Positions 6,810 to 10,426 of a stretch of DNA of 10,426 nucleotides are shown here, piece by piece. Position 1 is the first letter of the stretch, and each line of letters begins with the position of its first letter. Both the position numbers and the translations under genes were made by a program. The notes beneath the pieces were generated by a model that was given only the letters and a program-made list of their open reading frames with translations, made no database searches and was not told the DNA's origin. Source of the stretch: Bacillota bacterium (GTDB lineage: Bacteria; Bacillota; Sulfobacillia; Symbiobacteriales; ZC4RG38); assembly GCA_003242505.1 (NCBI GenBank), contig QGUP01000035.1:1-10426 (forward strand). The letters are read 5' to 3'.

Positions 6810-6841
6810 GTCCGCCGGGAGGGAGGAGCGGCGTGCTTTTC

Positions 6842-6863
6842 CGTGTAAGTAGTTGAGTACACG
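6842..6863. promoter_or_regulatory. 22-bp dyad CGTGTA-N10-TACACG upstream of the membrane protein gene
   Basis: CGTGTA (6842-6847) and TACACG (6858-6863) are exact reverse complements around a 10-base centre, a geometry typical of a dimeric regulator's operator. It lies after the fructose-operon terminator and 22 bases before the next start codon, where a promoter is expected. I see no convincing sigma-A promoter here, so the dyad is a candidate control site of unknown partner. Confidence 0.35.
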
Positions 6864-6885
6864 CTGAATCTCAGGTGATGACACG

Positions 6886-7350
6886 GTGGCAGGCTGGCTC
6901 CTCACGACCCTGCTCCTGGCCATACCGGAGAACTTCCTGCAGCTCTACGTCGCTCTGTCCCTCCAGGGGGCGACGGTTCCCCTGCGGCGGTTAGCAGGAT
7001 ACGCCTCCCTGGCCGCCGTCGCCTTGAAGGTGCTCCGGCTGCTGCCGTGGAAGTTTGGGTTGCACGTACCGTTCCACGCTGCGCTGATGGTGGTGCTGAT
7101 TCGCCACCTGACCCGGGGTCCCTGGACGTTCTGCCTCATCGGGGCCCTGGTGGGGCAGCTCCTGGTGGCGATCGGGGAAGGCCTGGTGGCGGCCCCCCTG
7201 TTGCAGGTCCTTCGCATTCCCTTGAGCGAAGCGCTCTCCAGCCCCTGGCTGAACATCGCCTTCGGATATGTGGCGGATACCTTTCTCTTCCTGGTCGCAG
7301 GGTATCTGTGGGCTTCCCAGCGGCACATGAAGGCGAGGGCAGGTCGATGA
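6886..7350 (+). CDS. Small multi-pass membrane protein of unknown function, paired with a cyclic-di-GMP protein
   Basis: The frame starts at GTG 6886, with AGGTGA (6873-6878) 7 bases upstream, and encodes 154 residues. It is strongly hydrophobic, with about five predicted membrane segments: roughly residues 3-27, 36-53, 64-77, 82-102 and 123-144. Noticeable features are PENFLQLYVALSLQG near the N-terminus, LRLLPWKFGLHVPFH in the second loop and a basic C-terminus (RHMKARAGR). I know similarly built proteins (an ES/EN-FL start and an LP-FG-H loop) encoded before signalling genes in other Clostridia, but this is recollection and not a formal assignment. The stop overlaps the start of the HD-GYP-GGDEF gene by ATGA (7347-7350), implying coupled translation and a shared role, perhaps as the sensory membrane partner. 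No catalytic residues are visible, and the function is unknown. Confidence 0.75.
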   Translation: MAGWLLTTLLLAIPENFLQLYVALSLQGATVPLRRLAGYASLAAVALKVLRLLPWKFGLHVPFHAALMVVLIRHLTRGPWTFCLIGALVGQLLVAIGEGLVAAPLLQVLRIPLSEALSSPWLNIAFGYVADTFLFLVAGYLWASQRHMKARAGR

Positions 7351-8747
7351 AACACGGCAGCCGCGGTGGTAGGGAGTCTTTCCGCCTGGTCGCATCGGCT
7401 GCGCTGGTTCTCGCCTGGACCCTGACGTTTTTCTCATTTTTTGTCATTTCAGACTGGAATTTGCTCTTCGACGGCGGCGATCCGGCCGCGTTTTCCTTGC
7501 AGAACCGGATGCTGTTTCTGGGCGGCGCCATGGTCCTGGCCGGCCTGGTCCTTGCGTGGCTCTTTTACTCCCTGGGCCTGCAGGAACTCCGCAAGCAGGC
7601 GGAGGTGGAGCGGAAGTTCCGCTGGGCCCTGGAGGAAGCCTACCGGGGCACCCTCTACGCGCTGACGTCGGTCCTGGACCTCCGGGACGACGAGACCTAC
7701 GGCCACAGCCGCCGGGTGATGGGGTACAGCCTGGCCATCGGGGCCCGCCTCGGGCTGGACAAGAGCGACCTGCAGACCCTGGCCTGGGGGGCCCTTCTCC
7801 ACGACCTCGGGAAGATCGGGATCCGGGACGAGATCCTGCTGAAGCCCGGCCCCCTTACCCCGGAAGAGGAAGCGGCCATCCGGCAGCACGTCGTCATCGG
7901 CTCCCAGCTGGTGAAGAGCGTCCCCTTCCTCTCCCGGGCGGCGCCCATCATCCGGCACCACCACGAGCGGTACGACGGCACCGGGTACCCGGACCGGCTG
8001 AAGGGGGAGGAGATTCCCCTCCTGGCCCGGATCTTTGCCGTCGCCGACGCCTACGACGCCATGACCTCGCCCCGGCCCTACCGGCCCGCGCCCATGAGCA
8101 TGGCCCGGGCCCGGGAGGTGCTCGCCGGGGAGAAGGGCCGGCAGTTCTGCCCCCGGGCGGTGGAGGCATTTCTTCAGATCCCCCTCTCGGAACTGGAGGA
8201 GATCCGGGCCCGGAGTTTCCTGCCCATGGACGACCTGAGCACCCTGGTCTCCCTGGATGTAGAACTGGAGAGCCTCCTCCCTCAGTACTACCGGGACTCC
8301 CTGACCGGTGCCCAGAACCGGGAGGCCTGGGAGGCCAAGAAGGCCCAGATGGCCATGTTCCGGGGGCTGGCCCTGGGCACCGTGGTCTTCCTGGATATGG
8401 ACGGCCTCAAGCAGGTCAACGATACCTTCGGGCACATGACCGGCGACCGGGTGCTGGCCGACCTGGGCGCGCGGCTCGGCCAGGTGGCCCGGGAGGTCTA
8501 CCGGGTCGGTGGCGACGAGTTCGTCCTCTGGTTCCCGATGGGCGAGTGGAACGAGGCCACGGAACGGAAACTGGTGGAGACCCTGGCCAACTTCACCGCG
8601 TACTGGCAGAACCTGCTGGCGGGGGTTTCGGTCAGCTGGGGCGTGAGCACCGCCACCCCCGAGACCACCTCCCTGACCCAGTTGCTGGCGGAAGCGGACC
8701 GGGCCATGTACTCCCGGAAGGGCGCCAGCCGGGCGGCGGCGGGGTAG
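7347..8747 (+). CDS. Membrane-anchored HD-GYP phosphodiesterase / GGDEF protein (cyclic-di-GMP turnover)
   Basis: This 466-residue protein starts at ATG 7347, overlapping the previous gene's stop, with GGGCAGG just upstream. Two membrane helices (about 16-35 and 56-76) flank a short external loop, with a coiled-coil-like region near 79-100. The HD-GYP domain (about 101-290) is complete: GHSRRV (His120), LLHDLGKIGI (His152, Asp153), His181, HHHERYDGTGYP (204-215) and AVADAYDAMT. It should hydrolyse cyclic-di-GMP. A GGDEF domain follows (about 316-463) with DSLTGAQNREAW, FLDMDGLKQVNDTFGH and an intact RVGGDEFVL (GGDEF 388-392), so diguanylate cyclase activity is possible. The product-inhibition RxxD motif expected at about 379-382 is absent (Gln-Val-Ala-Arg). 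HD-GYP before GGDEF is the reverse of the more common order. Signal input is probably through the membrane region or the partner encoded immediately upstream. Which activity dominates cannot be read from sequence. Confidence 0.93.
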   Translation: MKHGSRGGRESFRLVASAALVLAWTLTFFSFFVISDWNLLFDGGDPAAFSLQNRMLFLGGAMVLAGLVLAWLFYSLGLQELRKQAEVERKFRWALEEAYRGTLYALTSVLDLRDDETYGHSRRVMGYSLAIGARLGLDKSDLQTLAWGALLHDLGKIGIRDEILLKPGPLTPEEEAAIRQHVVIGSQLVKSVPFLSRAAPIIRHHHERYDGTGYPDRLKGEEIPLLARIFAVADAYDAMTSPRPYRPAPMSMARAREVLAGEKGRQFCPRAVEAFLQIPLSELEEIRARSFLPMDDLSTLVSLDVELESLLPQYYRDSLTGAQNREAWEAKKAQMAMFRGLALGTVVFLDMDGLKQVNDTFGHMTGDRVLADLGARLGQVAREVYRVGGDEFVLWFPMGEWNEATERKLVETLANFTAYWQNLLAGVSVSWGVSTATPETTSLTQLLAEADRAMYSRKGASRAAAG

Positions 8748-8763
8748 GGAAGGCGCAGAATAA

Positions 8764-8797
8764 GGCGGACTGCACCCCCGGAGGGCTGCAGTCCGCC
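8764..8797. terminator. Hairpin between the converging HD-GYP and tRNA-Sec genes, possibly a two-way terminator
   Basis: GGCGGACTGCA (8764-8774) and TGCAGTCCGCC (8787-8797) form a perfect 11-bp stem; the 12-base loop can itself pair through CCC and GGG. It lies 17 bases after the HD-GYP-GGDEF stop and 11 bases past the tRNA-Sec 3' end. On the minus strand a T-rich stretch (TTATTCT) follows, which suits termination of tRNA-Sec transcription. On the plus strand only a weak T content follows. Confidence 0.75.
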
Positions 8798-8807
8798 CTG
8801 GCTCTTC

Positions 8808-8906
8808 TGGCGGGAGTATGTGGGAATCGAACCCACCGGGCGCAGGGTCACTGCGCCCCAGACGGTTTTGAAGACCGCGCGGGCCACCAGGTCCCGAGCT
8901 ACTCCC
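8808..8906 (-). tRNA. selC: tRNA-Sec (anticodon UCA) with encoded CCA
   Basis: Read on the minus strand, this 99-base gene begins GGGAGTAG and ends ATACTCCC-G-CCA, with CCA encoded (8808-8810). The anticodon stem GCGGT/ACCGT holds loop CTTCAAA, so the anticodon is UCA, which reads UGA. It has the hallmarks of bacterial tRNA-Sec: a long variable arm (8-bp stem GGGCGCAG/CTGCGCCC, 5-base loop), an extended D stem (CGGG/CCCG plus further pairing) and an acceptor of about 8 pairs. In the acceptor arm seven pairs are Watson-Crick and the eighth (next to the T stem) is G opposite A. The T arm is GTGGG-TTCGATT-CCCAC. A position next to selA confirms the call. It delivers selenocysteine at in-frame UGA codons through SelB. 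Confidence 0.95.
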
Positions 8907-8913
8907 GTCTTAG

Positions 8914-8967
8914 CGGCTCCCATGGCCTGTGGCGTCTCGGCGGCTCCCACGGCCTGTGGCGTCCCGA
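8914..8967. repeat. Two 27-bp tandem repeats just upstream of tRNA-Sec
   Basis: Two adjacent 27-base units (8914-8940 and 8941-8967) differ at only three positions; both begin CGGCTCCCAYGGCCTGTGGC. A decayed third copy may start at 8968 (CCGCTCCCC). They sit 7 bases before the 5' end of the tRNA, inside the predicted tRNA leader transcript. The period equals that of the repeat block at 434-568, though the sequence is different. Confidence 0.8.
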
Positions 8968-9029
8968 CCGCTCCCCGCCGCCGGCCACGAGGCGGCTCAG
9001 TGTTGCCGGTGGTCCGGGGAGCGTAGAAA

Positions 9030-9058
9030 ATCATAACATGGCCGCTACCTCTCCGCAA
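9030..9058 (-). promoter_or_regulatory. Probable promoter of tRNA-Sec
   Basis: On the minus strand TTGCGG (9058-9053) and TATGAT (9035-9030) are separated by exactly 17 bases. Transcription would start near 9023, giving a leader of about 115 bases that includes the 27-bp repeats before the mature tRNA 5' end at 8906. Confidence 0.6.
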
Positions 9059-9143
9059 GGTGGGGGGCTGGCAGGGAACCGGAGGGGGGTATGACGAAGG
9101 GAAGGGAAGCCATGCCCCGCCCGTCTCCGGCTCCCCCCGCCGG

Positions 9144-9174
9144 TTGGCCGGCAGCGGCTCCCATATTGTACAAT
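9144..9174 (+). promoter_or_regulatory. Possible selA promoter with a palindromic -10 region
   Basis: TACAAT (9169-9174) is a fair -10 box. TTGGCC (9144-9149) could be the -35 box, but the 19-base spacer is longer than ideal. The -10 lies inside the perfect palindrome TATTGTACAATA (9164-9175), the only AT-rich island in this region. Transcription would start near 9181, about 85 bases before selA. Confidence 0.4.
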
Positions 9175-9265
9175 AGCGATCGGCCTGGCCCCGACGGCCC
9201 TCCGCCCGGTGTGGGGCCGCCGAAGGGGCTTGCGACAGCACCATTCGGATCAGGAGGCAGCGACG

Positions 9266-10426
9266 GTGCAGGAGTGGCAGCGGCGGTGGGTGCGGGCGAT
9301 CCCGCCGGTCAACGCCGTGCTGGAGACCCCGCCGGTCCGGGAGATGCTGGCCCGGCACAGCCGGCAGCTCGTCCTGGCGGCGGTGCAGGCGGTCCTCGCG
9401 GAGGTGCGGGAGGCGATCCGGGCTGCGGCCCGGGAGGAGGACCTCGCCGGCCTCTCCCTGGCGGCCCGGGACCTGGGGGAGCGGGCGGCGGCCTGGCTCC
9501 GGCGGCGGCTTGCCCCCCGGCTCCGGCGGGTGATCAACGCCACCGGCGTGGTGCTCCACACCAACATGGGCCGGGCGCCCCTGGCCCCGGCCGCGGTGGC
9601 GGCGATTGCGGAGGTTGCCGGCCGGTACAACAACCTGGAGCTGGACCTCGCCACCGGGGAGCGGGGCAGCCGGCAGGCCCACGTGGAGGACCTGATCTGC
9701 CAGCTCACCGGGGCCGAGGCGGCGATGGTGGTGAACAACAACGCCGCCGCGGTGCTGCTGATGCTCAGCGCGCTCTGCCGGGACCGGGAGGTGGTGGTCT
9801 CCCGGGGGGAACTGGTGGAGATCGGCGGCTCCTTCCGGGTGCCGGAGGTGATGGTCCAGGGCGGCGCCCGGCTGGTGGAGGTGGGGACCACCAACAAGAC
9901 CCACCTCCGGGACTACGAGCGGGCCATCGGCCCCAACACCGGCGCCATTCTCAAGGTCCACTCTTCCAATTTCAAAATCATTGGCTTTACCGCCGCCCCG
10001 ACCGTGGCCGAACTGGCGGACCTGGCGCACCGCCACGGCCTGCCCCTGCTGGTGGACTGGGGCTCCGGGGTGATGATCGACCTCGCCCGGCTGGGCATTG
10101 AGCGGGAGATGACCATGCCGGAACTCATCGCGGCGGGGGCGGACCTCGTCACCTTCTCCGGCGACAAACTCCTGGGTGGCCCCCAGGGCGGCTTCATCGT
10201 CGGCCGGAAGGAACTCGTCGCGGCCTGCCGGTCGCACCCCCTGGCCCGGGCGGTCCGGATCGACAAGCTGACCCTGGCGGGGATCGAGGCCACCCTGCGG
10301 CTCTACCTGGACCCGGAGCGCGCCGTGGCCGAGATCCCGACCCTGGCGATGCTGGGCCGGACCCCGGAGGACCTCCGGCCCGCTGCCCAGGAACTGGCCG
10401 AGCGGGTGGCCGAGGCGGTGGGGGAC
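9266..10426 (+). CDS. selA: L-seryl-tRNA(Sec) selenium transferase, N-terminal 387 residues (cut by window edge)
   Basis: SelA is a PLP enzyme that converts Ser-tRNA-Sec to Sec-tRNA-Sec using selenophosphate. The start GTG 9266 has AGGAGG (9252-9257) 8 bases upstream and gives a typical N-terminus (WVRAIPPVNAVLETPPVREML). The first ~80 residues are the tRNA-binding region; then come RRVINATGVVLHTNMGRAPL, YNNLELDLATGERGSR, GAEAAMVVNNNAAAVLL, VSRGELVEIGGSFRVPEVM, VGTTNKTHLRDYERAI and VDWGSGVMIDL. The PLP lysine is Lys301 in FSGDKLLGGPQGG. About 387 of the usual roughly 460 residues are present, with no frameshift or missing motif, so the gene appears intact up to the edge. It is divergent from the tRNA-Sec gene, and selB often follows selA, so it may lie just beyond the window. 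Confidence 0.96.
   Translation, partial: MQEWQRRWVRAIPPVNAVLETPPVREMLARHSRQLVLAAVQAVLAEVREAIRAAAREEDLAGLSLAARDLGERAAAWLRRRLAPRLRRVINATGVVLHTNMGRAPLAPAAVAAIAEVAGRYNNLELDLATGERGSRQAHVEDLICQLTGAEAAMVVNNNAAAVLLMLSALCRDREVVVSRGELVEIGGSFRVPEVMVQGGARLVEVGTTNKTHLRDYERAIGPNTGAILKVHSSNFKIIGFTAAPTVAELADLAHRHGLPLLVDWGSGVMIDLARLGIEREMTMPELIAAGADLVTFSGDKLLGGPQGGFIVGRKELVAACRSHPLARAVRIDKLTLAGIEATLRLYLDPERAVAEIPTLAMLGRTPEDLRPAAQELAERVAEAVGD

Larger units (their letters stand above)
8968..9265. other. Divergent control region between tRNA-Sec and selA
   Basis: No convincing gene lies here; open frames are low-complexity or overlap selA in another frame. It holds the probable tRNA-Sec promoter (minus), the possible selA promoter (plus), a small dyad GCCGG-TTGG-CCGGC (9139-9152) overlapping the putative -35, and an inverted repeat GGCCCC/GGGGCC (9187-9218) that would form a hairpin in the selA leader. 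Confidence 0.5.

Noticed and set aside
9091..10101. Plus-strand 336-residue frame starting before selA
   Set aside because: It overlaps selA in a different frame, consists mainly of Gly/Pro/Ala, and selA has complete family motifs and its own SD.

Overview
This is a visibly GC-rich bacterial segment. All recognisable reading frames use G/C-ending codons and many GTG starts, preceded by good AGGAGG-type Shine-Dalgarno (SD) sites. A PdaB-type sporulation polysaccharide deacetylase, a DeoR-controlled fructose phosphotransferase (PTS) operon with separate EIIA and EIIBC proteins, and a bacterial selenocysteine locus together suggest a GC-rich, endospore-forming member of the Bacillota (Firmicutes), possibly a thermophilic or Symbiobacterium/Moorella-like lineage. 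This placement is inference from gene content; no rRNA or other phylogenetic marker is present.

Layout. (1) 1-418, minus: the N-terminal part of a PdaB-like deacetylase, cut by the window edge. (2) 419-739: non-coding, with five degenerate 27-bp tandem repeats next to the deacetylase start and two strong GC hairpins just downstream of the next gene. (3) 740-2884, minus: a YyaL/DUF255 protein with a thioredoxin-like domain followed by an alpha/alpha barrel. (4) 3052-6809, plus: a complete fructose operon with a clear sigma-A-type promoter, a DeoR-family regulator, 1-phosphofructokinase, EIIA, EIIBC and a strong intrinsic terminator. (5) 6886-8747, plus: a two-gene unit with an ATGA overlap, consisting of a small five-helix membrane protein and a membrane-anchored HD-GYP-GGDEF protein (cyclic-di-GMP signalling). 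(6) 8764-10426: the selenocysteine locus. A tRNA-Sec(UCA) gene on the minus strand converges on the HD-GYP gene across a shared hairpin and is divergent from selA, which runs off the right edge.

How the genes work together. EIIA and EIIBC import fructose as fructose-1-phosphate, FruK converts it to fructose-1,6-bisphosphate, and the DeoR-type repressor probably responds to fructose-1-phosphate or a related sugar phosphate. EI and HPr are not in the window and must be encoded elsewhere. tRNA-Sec is charged with serine, and SelA converts Ser-tRNA-Sec to Sec-tRNA-Sec using selenophosphate; selB and selD would be needed elsewhere, selB plausibly just past the right edge.

I see no CRISPR array, insertion sequence, phage or obvious defence system. 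The most interesting items are the uncharacterised small membrane protein paired with the HD-GYP-GGDEF protein, the two unrelated 27-bp tandem-repeat blocks in non-coding DNA (one in the predicted tRNA-Sec leader), and the probable SD-sequestering hairpin before the EIIBC gene. None of these proves a new system.
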